In this document: positions 17,319-26,563 of the stretch, one piece after another
Numbering within the stretch: position 1 is the stretch's first letter
Layout of the letters: each line of letters opens with the position of its first letter
Assembly (NCBI RefSeq): GCF_900455735.1
Contig: NZ_UAUI01000001.1
Coordinates: forward strand, 1,147,001 to 1,211,000
Length of the DNA stretch: 64,000 bases
Direction: 5' to 3'
Source of the DNA: Rhodococcus wratislaviensis
GTDB taxonomy: Bacteria > Actinomycetota > Actinomycetes > Mycobacteriales > Mycobacteriaceae
Translations under genes and position numbers: made by a program
Notes under the pieces: model-generated
Told to the model about the DNA's origin: nothing
Seen by the model: only the letters and a program-made list of their open reading frames with translations
The model's database searches: none

Positions 17319-18490
17319 GCGAGTCCTTCCGTTTCGGCGGGTATTCCGCCGACGAACACGCCGCGAGGGCGCAGTTGGTGATCGGTCACGACGATATCGG
17401 CGCGGCGGCCCGGGGCGAGGCTGCCGCGTTCGGACTCCAGGCCGACCAGCCGGGCGGGAGTCCTGGTGGCGGAAGCGACGGCGTCGACGAGTCCGACGCC
17501 GCTGTCGACGACGGCGGTGCGGACCACGTCCAGCAGTCGTGCGGTGCCGCCCGCGATGGCCCCCTCGGACCCGTCGGTGGTCGCGAGCCGGGCCACACCG
17601 CGCGAGACGCGCACGTCCAGGGGCCCGAGCTGGTAGTCGCCGTCCGTGACGCCGGCGGCGGCCATGGCGTCACTGACGAGGACGATCTGGTCGGGTCCGA
17701 CGGTGTCGAACACCATCGACACGGTCTCGGGCGCGAGATGCACTCCGTCCGCGATCAATTCGACGACGATGTCTCCTCGACCGGCCGCGGCCAGGAATGC
17801 GGCCACCGGCCCCGGCGCGCGGTGATGCAGTGGCGGCATCGCGTTGAACAGGTGGGTGGCGGTCAGTGGGCCGCCGGAGGCGTCGGCGATTCTCGCGGAC
17901 GTGGTCGCCGCGTCGGTGTCGGTATGGCCGAGGCTCGGTAGCACGTCACGCCGGCGCATCGCGGCGAGAAGTTCGCCGAAGTGCGCGGTCTCCGGCGCCA
18001 GCGTCATCGACCGGACGGTGCCGCGCGCCGCGTCGCAGATCCGCTCGAACAGGCCGGGATCGCCGGGGATCACGGACGCGGGATCCTGCGCACCGCACCG
18101 GGCACCGGAAATGAACGGGCCCTCCAGGTGGATCCCGAGGAGCTCACCGCGTTCCACCAGATCGGCGAGAACCCCGGCCTGCCGGAGCAGGTCCTGCTCC
18201 CCCGCCGAGACCAGGCTGCCGAGCAGTCCGGTGGTGCCGTGCTCGCGGTGATGATCCGCGGCCCGTCTGGCGCCGTCGGCGTCGGTATTGGGGAACCCCG
18301 CGCCGGCGCCGCCGTGGCAGTGCAGGTCGATCAGGCCCGGCAACAGTATCGACGAACTCGGTTCCGGCAGCGGCACCTGTCCGCGGTACTGCACCGCGGA
18401 GCCGACCCAGGAGATGCGGTCGTCGTCGGTGACCACCACACCGTCGGCGATCACGCCGTCCTCCACGACGACCTTGCCACGCAGGATCAT
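17306..18490 (-). CDS. nagA: N-acetylglucosamine-6-phosphate deacetylase
   Basis: This 394-residue amidohydrolase has PGLIDLHCHGGAGAGF (H57 and H59), GIHLEGPFIS, SLGHTDTDA, TATHLFNAMPPLHHR and the catalytic aspartate in VLVSDAMAAAG. It removes acetate from GlcNAc-6-phosphate delivered by the PTS. The ATG at 18490 overlaps the ptsI stop as ATGA, and the 3' end overlaps nagB, so the whole operon is translationally coupled. An upstream open frame antisense-like to ptsI is not part of the protein. The assignment is strong on motif and context. Confidence 0.94.
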   Translation of the reverse strand: MILRGKVVVEDGVIADGVVVTDDDRISWVGSAVQYRGQVPLPEPSSSILLPGLIDLHCHGGAGAGFPNTDADGARRAADHHREHGTTGLLGSLVSAGEQDLLRQAGVLADLVERGELLGIHLEGPFISGARCGAQDPASVIPGDPGLFERICDAARGTVRSMTLAPETAHFGELLAAMRRRDVLPSLGHTDTDAATTSARIADASGGPLTATHLFNAMPPLHHRAPGPVAAFLAAAGRGDIVVELIADGVHLAPETVSMVFDTVGPDQIVLVSDAMAAAGVTDGDYQLGPLDVRVSRGVARLATTDGSEGAIAGGTARLLDVVRTAVVDSGVGLVDAVASATRTPARLVGLESERGSLAPGRRADIVVTDHQLRPRGVFVGGIPAETEGLAWKS

Positions 18491-20166
18491 CGAAGCGCTC
18501 CGGGCGCGAGAGCTGCCACAGCCGATCGTCCGGCCTGCGGGGACCGTGCGCCGCGTGCGGCGGCGGCCATCTCCCGGCACAGGCCGAGGTCGGTGGCGGC
18601 CAGACGGGCACGCACAGCGCCCAGCGACGGGGCCACCATGGACAGGCTGGTGACGCCCAACCCGACCAGCACCGGCGCCAGCGCGGGATCGGACGCGGCT
18701 TCCCCGCAGACACCGACGGGTGCGCCTGCCTCTGTCCCTGCCGCGCCGACCAGGCCGATCAGGTCCAGGACGGCGGGCTGCCACGGGTCGAGCAGTGGGG
18801 CGAGGCTGCCTGCCATCCGGTCCACGGCGCACGTGTACTGGCTCAGGTCGTTGGTCCCGATACTGACGAAATCGAGGTGTTCGAGCAGGTCGCGGGCACG
18901 CAGCGCCGCCGAGGGGATCTCGATCATCGCCCCGACCTTGGCGATACCCCGCGCGCGGGCGAGCGCGGCGAACCCCTCCGCCTCCTCGGCCGTCGCGACC
19001 ATCGGCGCCATCACCCACAGGTCCGCGCCGGTAGCGGCCGCGGCAGCGCCGAGCGCCTCCAACTGGGTGGCCAGGACGTCCGGGTAGACGGCGCCGACCC
19101 GCAGCCCCCGCACGCCGAGAGCCGGGTTCTCCTCCGCGCCGAGGTCCAGGAACGGCAGTGGTTTGTCGGAACCGCTGTCGAGTGTCCGGACCACCACCTT
19201 GCGTCCCGCGAACTGCTCGAGCACCGAGGTGTAGGTGGCGATCTGCTCGTCGAGGGCGGGCGCGATCTGCCTACCGAGGTACAGGAATTCGGTCCGGAAC
19301 AGCCCGACACCCTCCGAATCCGCGGCAGCGGCACGCGCGGCGTCGTCGACCGTCCCGATGTTGACGAGCAACCCGACGGGTGCCCAGTCCCGGGTGCGCC
19401 CCGGTCCCCGCGAACCCTCCACCCGCGCTCGCGCCTCCGTGATCTGTTCCGCCACCTCGGCCTGCCGGAGGTCGCTGGGGTCGACGACGATCTCGCCGGT
19501 CGTCCCGTCGAGCACCACAGGCCTTCCCTCGACCAACCGGTCGAGTTCGGCGCAGTTCACGATCGCGGGCAGGCCGAGCGATTTCGCCAGGATCGCAGTG
19601 TGAGAAGTCGGTCCGCCCTCTGCGGTGAGCAGCCCGACCACGTCGCTGCCGCCGAGCATCGCGGTGTCCGCGGGCGAGAGATCCCGAGCGACGAGAACGA
19701 ACGGGTGCCCGGGATCGGGGATGCCGGGCATCGGCACCCCCAGCAGTACCGCGACCGCACGGTTCCCGAGGTCACGCAGGTCCGCGACACGCTCGGCCAG
19801 ATACCCACCGAGGGCCTCGAGCTTGACGCAGTAGCCGGCGAACGCGACGCTGACGGCGTGTGCCGTCGGCATGCCGGCGCGGAGGTTCTCCTCGGCGGCG
19901 GACACGATTCCCGGGTCGCGGGCCATGGAAGCCGACACGAGCAGGATCTCGGACGCGACGCCGTCCACCTGCGCGGCGCGGGCTTCGAGATCGCCGGACA
20001 CGGTCGCGAGGGCGTCCCGCACACGGGCGAGTTCGGCCGTGACCGATTCGCCGACAGGGTCTTCGGCCGACGTCGCGACCGGTGTCCCGAACGCGAGCCA
20101 GGGTGCGCAGACCAGCCCCGGACTCACCCCGAGGCCGTGCACGAGAACTTCGGTAGCCGTCGACAT
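18487..20166 (-). CDS. ptsI: PTS enzyme I (phosphoenolpyruvate-protein phosphotransferase)
   Basis: The 559-residue protein has the N-terminal HPr-interacting domain with the phospho-accepting H189 in TAEGGPTSHTAILAKSLG. This is followed by the PEP-binding barrel: GVGLFRTEFLYLGR, then NPALGVRG and the C-terminal FVSIGTNDLSQYTCAVDR. It passes phosphate from PEP to HPr. The start overlaps the HPr stop by one base (TGATG). The operon context (IIC, HPr, EI, nagA, nagB) makes this the general PTS pair but physically dedicated to GlcNAc. Length is close to the usual 560-575. Confidence 0.95.
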   Translation of the reverse strand: MSTATEVLVHGLGVSPGLVCAPWLAFGTPVATSAEDPVGESVTAELARVRDALATVSGDLEARAAQVDGVASEILLVSASMARDPGIVSAAEENLRAGMPTAHAVSVAFAGYCVKLEALGGYLAERVADLRDLGNRAVAVLLGVPMPGIPDPGHPFVLVARDLSPADTAMLGGSDVVGLLTAEGGPTSHTAILAKSLGLPAIVNCAELDRLVEGRPVVLDGTTGEIVVDPSDLRQAEVAEQITEARARVEGSRGPGRTRDWAPVGLLVNIGTVDDAARAAAADSEGVGLFRTEFLYLGRQIAPALDEQIATYTSVLEQFAGRKVVVRTLDSGSDKPLPFLDLGAEENPALGVRGLRVGAVYPDVLATQLEALGAAAAATGADLWVMAPMVATAEEAEGFAALARARGIAKVGAMIEIPSAALRARDLLEHLDFVSIGTNDLSQYTCAVDRMAGSLAPLLDPWQPAVLDLIGLVGAAGTEAGAPVGVCGEAASDPALAPVLVGLGVTSLSMVAPSLGAVRARLAATDLGLCREMAAAARGARSPQAGRSAVAALAPGALR

Positions 20167-20435
20167 CAGGCGGCGTCGAGGTCGGAGGCGAGCAGGTCTG
20201 CGAGGCGGTCGAGGGCCTCCTCGCTGCCCTCCCCTTCCGCGGTGATCGTCACCTCGGTGCCGAACTCGGCGCCGAGAGTCATCACCGCGAGCATGCTGCC
20301 TGCGTCCACCGGCGCGGACTCGCCGACCGCGATCTGCACTGCGACCGGTACCGCCGCGGCGGCCTGGGTGAACTTCGCAGCGGGACGGGCGTGCAGTCCG
20401 ACCTTCGAACCGATGAGGACCGTTCGTGTAGCCAT
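20166..20435 (-). CDS. ptsH: PTS phosphocarrier protein HPr
   Basis: The 89-residue protein has the HPr pattern: VGLHARPAAKFTQ with phospho-His H15, and VDAGSMLAVMTLGA with S47 at the position of the regulatory serine of Firmicutes HPr. Whether that serine is phosphorylated here is unknown; I see no HPr kinase gene in the window. ATG 20435 lies 2 bp after the IIC stop, and its stop overlaps ptsI by one base. HPr carries phosphate from EI to the separate EIIA encoded at 22154. Confidence 0.94.
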   Translation of the reverse strand: MATRTVLIGSKVGLHARPAAKFTQAAAAVPVAVQIAVGESAPVDAGSMLAVMTLGAEFGTEVTITAEGEGSEEALDRLADLLASDLDAA

Positions 20436-20437
20436 GC

Positions 20438-21679
<1,242 letters not shown>

Positions 21680-21770
21680 ATCGGCCTTCTCTGTGCGCTT
21701 CGGTCGCCGAATCGGCGTCTGGTGAGTCCCGAAACCGGCGGCGGCGAGCGCGTCGTACGGCTTCGGGAAA

Positions 21771-21835
21771 ACTATTGTGGACCAGCACCCCCAACGGGTA
21801 CTGTCCGGTCATAACCAGTTGCTAGTTTGACCAGG
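21771..21835. promoter_or_regulatory. Cluster of dre-like (DasR/GntR) operator sites
   Basis: Against the DasR-type palindrome ACTGGTCTAGACCAGT, the 16-mers at 21771-21786 (ACTATTGTGGACCAGC) and 21804-21819 (TCCGGTCATAACCAGT) each match 11 of 16. A GACCAG half-site lies at 21829-21834. The two full sites are 33 bp apart and lie between the divergent IIC and IIB starts. Binding by the GntR protein at 23235-23978 is inferred. Confidence 0.55.
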
Positions 21836-21926
21836 TGAGCACAGGATGTCAACAGGCAAATGTGATCCAGCTAACCCATCCAGCACCATCACCTGCAGCT
21901 CGAACGCGAACTACGAGGGAGAACCG

Positions 21927-22157
21927 ATGTCCAAAGCGGACGCAATCATCAGCGGCCTCGGCGGTGCCGACAACATCGTCGAGATCGAGGCCTGCATCAC
22001 CCGCCTGCGCACCGAGGTCAAGGACGGCGCCAAGGTCGACGAGGCCGCGCTCAAGGCCGCAGGCGCCCACGGCGTGCTGAAGGCGGGCAGCGTCGTCCAG
22101 GTCATCGTCGGCCCCGAGGCGGACACGCTGGCCGAGGACATCGAGGACATCCTGTGA
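21927..22157 (+). CDS. PTS IIB component, glucose family
   Basis: The 76-residue stand-alone IIB domain reads MSKADAIISGLGGADNIVEIEACITRLRTEVKD, with the phosphorylated C23, and then ALKAAGAHGVLKAGSVVQVIVGPEADTLAEDI. It takes phosphate from IIA and hands it to the sugar in IIC. ATG 21927 has a GAGGGAG ribosome site; an upstream in-frame ATG at 21846 only adds an unrelated leader. It overlaps the IIA start as GTGA. It is divergent from the IIC operon, an unusual split for one transporter. Confidence 0.93.
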   Translation: MSKADAIISGLGGADNIVEIEACITRLRTEVKDGAKVDEAALKAAGAHGVLKAGSVVQVIVGPEADTLAEDIEDIL

Positions 22158-22618
22158 GCCTGTCCGTGCAGGCTCCGCTGCCCGGCCGAGTGCTCGCCCT
22201 CGCCGACGTGCCCGACCCCGTGTTCGCCGGACAGATGGTGGGTTCCGGAGTCGCGATCGAACCAGCGCGCGACCGTGGCGCCCTCGACGTGCTCGCACCG
22301 ATCTCGGGCAAGATCCTCAAACTGCACCCGCACGCGTTCGTCATCCTGGGCTCGGCGGGCGGCGGTGTGCTGGTGCACCTGGGAATCGACACCGTGAAGC
22401 TGAAGGGCGAGGGGTTCACCCTGCTGGCGGCGGAAGGTGACGAGGTCGACGCGGGTGATCCCGTGGTGCGGTTCGATCCGACCGAGATCGACGGCACCGG
22501 ATACTCCGCCATCTGCCCGATCGTCGTCATGGATTCCACGCCGGATTCGGTGTCCACCGACACCGTGGGATCCGACGTGAGCACGGGCGACGCCCTGTTC
22601 GACTGGACGGCGCCGTAG
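22154..22618 (+). CDS. PTS IIA component, glucose family (Crr-like)
   Basis: The 154-residue IIA(Glc) domain has APLPGRVLALADVPDPVFAGQMVGSGVAI, APISGKILKLHPHAFVI with H60, and the phospho-accepting H75 in VLVHLGIDTVKL. It carries phosphate from HPr to IIB. The start is GTG 22154, overlapping the IIB stop by four bases. Divergent placement from IIC-HPr-EI means all PTS parts for GlcNAc lie within 4 kb. A role in inducer control like E. coli Crr is possible but not shown. Confidence 0.92.
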   Translation: MSLSVQAPLPGRVLALADVPDPVFAGQMVGSGVAIEPARDRGALDVLAPISGKILKLHPHAFVILGSAGGGVLVHLGIDTVKLKGEGFTLLAAEGDEVDAGDPVVRFDPTEIDGTGYSAICPIVVMDSTPDSVSTDTVGSDVSTGDALFDWTAP

Positions 22619-22747
22619 GGACAGAGGGAACCTGCGTTCGGACACATCGACGTGGTGCGGGTCGGCGAGGGTACGCCGGTCCGCATCATCGTCCGGGCGC
22701 CGGCGCAACTCGCCACGAAATCAACTCAGCGTGCGGCTGATTCATGT

Positions 22748-22770
22748 CGGCCACGGATCCCGAGTGGCCG
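22748..22770. terminator. Weak hairpin between convergent IIA and DUF3224 genes
   Basis: CGGCCAC (22748-22754) pairs with GTGGCCG (22764-22770) over a 9-base loop. There is no T-run. It lies in the 166-bp convergent gap, so a terminator role is plausible but weakly supported. Confidence 0.3.
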
Positions 22771-22784
22771 CGACCGTGAAGGCT

Positions 22785-23192
22785 TCAGGACGGGTTCTCG
22801 ATGCTGTAGATGAGAGTCAGGACGCCTCGGCTGGCCTCGGTGGCGTGACCGGACAGTCCGGTCAGTTCCGCAGTACCCGAATGCGGGATCACGGTGCCGA
22901 ACGTAGTCTGGTCCGGGCCGTCGGCCAGACCGCCATGTTGAATGACGAACGTTCCGTGCCGGCCGTCCAGTGTCGCTTGGATGCGTTCCGAAGCCACGTA
23001 ACCGGCACCTTCGGGACCCTGCGCGGTCAGAACCTCCGCGACCCCGGTTCCCGCCAGAGCGCCTCGGTAGGTCTTGCGGATCACGACCCTGGTCAATTTC
23101 GGGCCTTCGGCCGGCTCGTCGTAGGGAATCTCATCCCAGCTGTCGATGTCGAACTCGGCCTTGACTGTTCGTTGCGTTGTGGTGTCAGCCAT
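22785..23192 (-). CDS. DUF3224-family protein
   Basis: The 135-residue cytosolic protein matches the DUF3224 pattern. KAEFDIDSWDEIPYDEPAEGPKLTRVVIRKTYRGALAGTG is at the N-terminus, followed by LDGRHGTFVIQHGG and TVIPHSGTAELTGLSGHA. Members form a small beta-barrel like allene-oxide-cyclase-type folds; the biochemical role is unknown. It stands 43 bp downstream of the GntR-family gene on the same strand and could be co-transcribed with it. No signal peptide or metal motif is seen. Confidence 0.8.
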   Translation of the reverse strand: MADTTTQRTVKAEFDIDSWDEIPYDEPAEGPKLTRVVIRKTYRGALAGTGVAEVLTAQGPEGAGYVASERIQATLDGRHGTFVIQHGGLADGPDQTTFGTVIPHSGTAELTGLSGHATEASRGVLTLIYSIENPS

Positions 23193-23234
23193 GAGCAGAG
23201 AATGCCAGACCGGACCGACAACTGTAAGCCTGGC

Positions 23235-23978
23235 TCAGACGCTGCGCTGAGCCCGCTCCCCCTGAACTTCCATCTGCAGTTGATAGCGATCGGACCGATA
23301 CCAGCTGCGGGTGTGCTCGACCGGTGTGGGGCCGCTGAAGGACACCCGGTCGAAGTACATCACCGGGGCGCCCTTCTTGATGCCGAGCAGGGTCGCGATC
23401 TCCTGGCTCGCCCCGTCGGCGCTCACGGTCTGCTCCGCCCGGTCGATCGGCATGCCGTACTTGTCGGCGGTGGCCCGGTAGATCGAGCCCGTGAGGTCGA
23501 GGTCCAGCAGGCCGGGAAGCAGCGAGGCGTTGAACCACCCGTCGTCCACGCTGACCGGTTCGCCGTCCGCCAGCCGCAGCCGTTTGACGTGATAGGCGCT
23601 GGTGTCCGGCGCGATGCGCAGCGCCTTCGCGGTGGCCTCCGGCGCCGCGTCCTCCTCGCTCTCGAGCACCACCGTCGTCGGCTTGTGCCCCTGCGCCCGC
23701 ATCTCCTCCGTGAACGAGGCCAGGTGGAGTTTCGACTGCACCGGACGATGCGCCACGAACGTGCCCTTGCCACGCACCCGCACCAGGTGGCCCTCGTTGA
23801 CGAGCTGCCCGATCGCCTCCCGCACCGTGATCCGACTGACGCCGTAGTCCTGCATCAGTTTTCGTTCACTCGTCATCAGGTCGCCGGGCTGAAGTTCCTT
23901 GGTGCACTTGTGCAGCAGGATGGCACGGAGTTGCTCGTGCTTCGGAATCACGCTGTCGCGTAGATGTACGGGCATCAT
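23235..23978 (-). CDS. GntR/HutC-family regulator, DasR-like
   Basis: This 247-residue protein has an N-terminal winged helix: PKHEQLRAILLHKCTKELQPGDLMTSERKLMQDYGVSRITVREAIGQLVNEG and the wing VRGKGTFVAHRPV. A UTRA effector domain follows (LRLADGEPVSVDDGWFN through PVMYFDRVSFSGPTPVEHTRSWYRSDRYQLQME). HutC-type GntR proteins sense sugar phosphates; DasR senses glucosamine-6-phosphate. Given the nag/PTS locus and dre-like sites 1.3 kb away, it is probably the GlcNAc regulator. The start could be ATG 23978 or the next codon, 23975. Confidence 0.88.
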   Translation of the reverse strand: MMPVHLRDSVIPKHEQLRAILLHKCTKELQPGDLMTSERKLMQDYGVSRITVREAIGQLVNEGHLVRVRGKGTFVAHRPVQSKLHLASFTEEMRAQGHKPTTVVLESEEDAAPEATAKALRIAPDTSAYHVKRLRLADGEPVSVDDGWFNASLLPGLLDLDLTGSIYRATADKYGMPIDRAEQTVSADGASQEIATLLGIKKGAPVMYFDRVSFSGPTPVEHTRSWYRSDRYQLQMEVQGERAQRSV

Positions 23979-24027
23979 TCCGGCGGCTCCAGCTCTGTCA
24001 GGGGTCGGACACATCGGATCAGACAGT

Positions 24028-24059
24028 GGGACTGCAAAGGTCCCGTCCGGTCCGGTCCA
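24028..24059. promoter_or_regulatory. Palindrome and 5-bp tandem repeats upstream of the GntR gene
   Basis: GGGAC (24028-24032) and GTCCC (24040-24044) form an inverted repeat. They run into four successive GTCC-N units (GTCCC GTCCG GTCCG GTCCA, 24040-24059). It lies about 50-80 bp upstream of the regulator start. An operator role is speculative. Confidence 0.3.
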
Positions 24060-24091
24060 ACCACGAGAATACGTGATCCGGACGCTCCGGC

Positions 24092-24571
24092 CTACCGTGC
24101 GGCCTCGGCCAACACCTCCAGATACTTGCGCGTCATCACCCGCTGCACGACCCGGCCCGCGGGTCCGCCGAGCCGGGTGAACCACCGACCCGGTTTCGAG
24201 AACGCCGAGATGGTCGCGAGCACGGTGCCGTCCGGCCGCTGTTCGACGACGAAGCTCTCCTCTCCGCTCTCGGGGTGACCCGGCAGCGTCCCGTAGGCGA
24301 ATCCCCTGCGATGCGGTTCGTCGACCACGTAGACGACCCGGCAGGAGAACGTCAGCCGAAGCGGACCGATGCCCCATCGCAGTTCCACCGACGTGCCGGG
24401 TGCGGCCGTCGGAGCGTCGGCCCGCACGTCCAGCCCGGCGCCGCGGTGCATACCCCAGGCACAGAGGTGGGTGGCGGCCGCGTCGAATGCGTCTGCCCCG
24501 TAACCGATCACCTTCTGCTCGGTCAGATGGTGATATCCCGCGGGGAAGGGAACGTCGCGGCTCGCACCCAC
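24092..24571 (-). CDS. DUF1990-family protein
   Basis: From GTG 24571 the 159-residue protein shows the DUF1990 pattern: FPAGYHHLTEQKVIGYGADAFDAAATHLCAWGMHRGAGL, then FAYGTLPGHPESGEESFVVEQ. The family is uncharacterised. The reading frame upstream of this GTG still encodes family-like sequence (LPAFTYPEVGASRD) for about 20 codons back to a TGA, but contains no ATG, GTG or TTG. Either the N-terminus is shortened or a rare start is used. It follows a DUF1232 gene by 69 bp. Confidence 0.75.
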   Translation of the reverse strand: MGASRDVPFPAGYHHLTEQKVIGYGADAFDAAATHLCAWGMHRGAGLDVRADAPTAAPGTSVELRWGIGPLRLTFSCRVVYVVDEPHRRGFAYGTLPGHPESGEESFVVEQRPDGTVLATISAFSKPGRWFTRLGGPAGRVVQRVMTRKYLEVLAEAAR

Positions 24572-24640
24572 CTCCGGGTACGTGAACGCGGGCAGATCGT
24601 CTCGGGAGCTACTGATGGCGGGATCCTCTCGGTCCGGACG

Positions 24641-25072
24641 TCACGAGCAGGTGGAAAGGCACGTTACCCGGCGCACGGCCTCGAGGCCTTCCGGGGTGCC
24701 CGGCCAGTGCCGGGCCACGACCTGCGGGCCCGCGCGGCGAACCACCGAACGAAGCGTGAGACCGATGATGATCACGTCGTCGGCGTATCCGATGACGGGG
24801 ACGAAATCGGGTATCAGATCGATCGGAACCGCGAGGTAGACCAGCAGCAGGACGAGCCGGACGCGCACACCGCGGGGCAGGTCCGGATCGGCTGCGAGCC
24901 GGCGCAGGAGACGGAGCAGATCCGGCAGCAGCCGGATCGCCTCCCCGATACGGGTGCTGTCGGGTCTCGATCGCCACAGCACCAGCGCCAACACCACCCA
25001 GGCGACCAGCAGGCCCACTGCCGCGCCGATCAGGATTGGCCATGCCGCCGCCCACACCTGCCCCGGATCCAT
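24641..25072 (-). CDS. DUF1232 (YkvA-type) small membrane protein
   Basis: The 143-residue protein has one clear N-terminal membrane helix (WPILIGAAVGLLVAWVVLALVLW, about 11-33). The DUF1232 core follows: RLVLLLVYLAVPIDLIPDFVPVIGYADDVIIIGLTLRSVVR. The DLIPDF...DD pattern is the family hallmark. Function is unknown, though YkvA proteins often associate with membranes. It starts 9 bp downstream of the flavin oxidase stop on the same strand and may be in its operon. Confidence 0.82.
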   Translation of the reverse strand: MDPGQVWAAAWPILIGAAVGLLVAWVVLALVLWRSRPDSTRIGEAIRLLPDLLRLLRRLAADPDLPRGVRVRLVLLLVYLAVPIDLIPDFVPVIGYADDVIIIGLTLRSVVRRAGPQVVARHWPGTPEGLEAVRRVTCLSTCS

Positions 25073-25081
25073 ACGCTGCGC

Positions 25082-26515
25082 CTATTGCTCCGACCGGACC
25101 GCAGGACGGATGTTCTGGTTCACGTGGAAGAGGTTGTCCGGATCGTACTTCGCCTTCACCTGTGCGAGCCGGTCGTAGTTGCCGAGGTAGGAAGCACGCA
25201 CGCGGTCCTCGCCCTCGGACATCATGAAATTGACGTACGCCCCGCCCGCCGTCGTCGGGTGGAGGGCCTCCCAGTACCGCTTGGCCCAGTCCGTGATGAC
25301 CTCGGCGTTGGCCGGATCCGGGTCGACACCGACGATCACCCCGGCCCAGCCGCCGTCCCGGTACGCGAACGCGGTGGCATCCTCGGCGACCCGCGTCGCC
25401 GCGCCGTCGATGGGATACATGTGCATGGTCGAATGACCGGTGGGCAGCTGACGGCCGAACTCCAGATGGATGTCGATGGCGTCGTCGGAGATCTCCCGGA
25501 CGAAGTCCGCGCGCCAGTACCACTGCAACCCCGCCGGGTACAGTCCGTCGAAGGCGGATTGCAATGCGGTGAAGGGCATTTCGTGGAGTCCGACCAGCAG
25601 CGGGTTTCCGAAGTCGCGGATCGGTTCGAGTACCGCGTCGGCCTTGTCCGGGTCGCCGGTGTAGCACCAGACGATGCCGCACGCCTTGCGTCCCCACAGT
25701 TCCTCGGGGAACGGGGGCGCCGGCGGAATGGTCAGCAGGCCGATCCAGCCGTTGAGTTCCTCGGGCAGCGACGGCAGGAGTTCGCGATACCACCGCATCA
25801 CGTCGGGGGTGTCTTCCAGGTCGTACAGCACCGGCCCGCCGACGACGGTGCCGTGGTCGCCGATGTCGTGACACGCGAACTGGAACGACGTGACCACACC
25901 AAAGTTTCCGCCGCCTCCCTTCAGCGCCCAGAACAGGTCCGGGTGGGACCGTTCGCTCGCCGTCACCAGAGTGCCATCGGCGAGGACGACATCGGCGCTG
26001 AGCAGGTTGTCCACGGTGAGACCGAAACGGCGCGTCAGGTAGCCGATTCCGCCGCCGAGCGTCAGCCCGCCGACACCGGTGGAGGCGATGAACCCGGACG
26101 GGGTGGCCATGCCGAACGGCACGGTGGCATGGTCGACGTCGCTCCAGGTGCACCCGCCGTCCACCCGGACGGTCCGGTCGGCCGGCGACACCGTGGTTGC
26201 GCGCATCCCCGACAGATCGATCACGAGGGCGTCGTCCCACACGCCGAGACCTCCCGCGTTGTGTCCCCCGCCGCGAACCGCGAGTTCGACGTGATGCTCC
26301 CGCGCGAACCGCACGCACGCGACGACATCGGCGGCGTTGGCGCACCGTGCGATGGCCGCGGGTCGACGGTCGATCATCGCGTTGTACACCGCACGCGCGT
26401 CGTCGTAGCCGTCGTCGTCGGGGGTGATCAACTCTCCGCGCAACGATGCGGCCAGTTCCGCATAGGGGGGCGGCGTCGTCGTCGACGGTGTCGAATTCGT
26501 GGTGGTGGTGCTCAT
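25082..26515 (-). CDS. FAD-binding berberine-bridge-type oxidase
   Basis: The 477-residue protein has the PCMH-type FAD domain. VRGGGHNAGGLGVWDDALVIDLSGM contains the likely 8-alpha-linked histidine, and STGVGGLTLGGGIGYLTRRFGLTVDNLLSADVVLADG closes the fold. The second, Cys, flavin link of bicovalent BBE enzymes is absent (the site reads FIASTGVGG). The C-terminal BBE motif is YLGNYDRLAQVKAKYDPDNLFHVNQNI. Such oxidases act on sugars, alcohols or alkaloid-like compounds with O2. It is next to the BTAD/ATPase activator gene on the same strand, a likely regulator. The substrate is unknown. Confidence 0.86.
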   Translation of the reverse strand: MSTTTTNSTPSTTTPPPYAELAASLRGELITPDDDGYDDARAVYNAMIDRRPAAIARCANAADVVACVRFAREHHVELAVRGGGHNAGGLGVWDDALVIDLSGMRATTVSPADRTVRVDGGCTWSDVDHATVPFGMATPSGFIASTGVGGLTLGGGIGYLTRRFGLTVDNLLSADVVLADGTLVTASERSHPDLFWALKGGGGNFGVVTSFQFACHDIGDHGTVVGGPVLYDLEDTPDVMRWYRELLPSLPEELNGWIGLLTIPPAPPFPEELWGRKACGIVWCYTGDPDKADAVLEPIRDFGNPLLVGLHEMPFTALQSAFDGLYPAGLQWYWRADFVREISDDAIDIHLEFGRQLPTGHSTMHMYPIDGAATRVAEDATAFAYRDGGWAGVIVGVDPDPANAEVITDWAKRYWEALHPTTAGGAYVNFMMSEGEDRVRASYLGNYDRLAQVKAKYDPDNLFHVNQNIRPAVRSEQ

Positions 26516-26563
26516 GACCTTCTCCTCGGATCGGCGGGCCCCGGACGGGCCTTACCTGGTAAT

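Noticed and set aside
21846..21926. A longer IIB protein starting at ATG 21846
   Set aside because: The extra 27 residues are not homologous and the GAGGGAG site is placed for ATG 21927.
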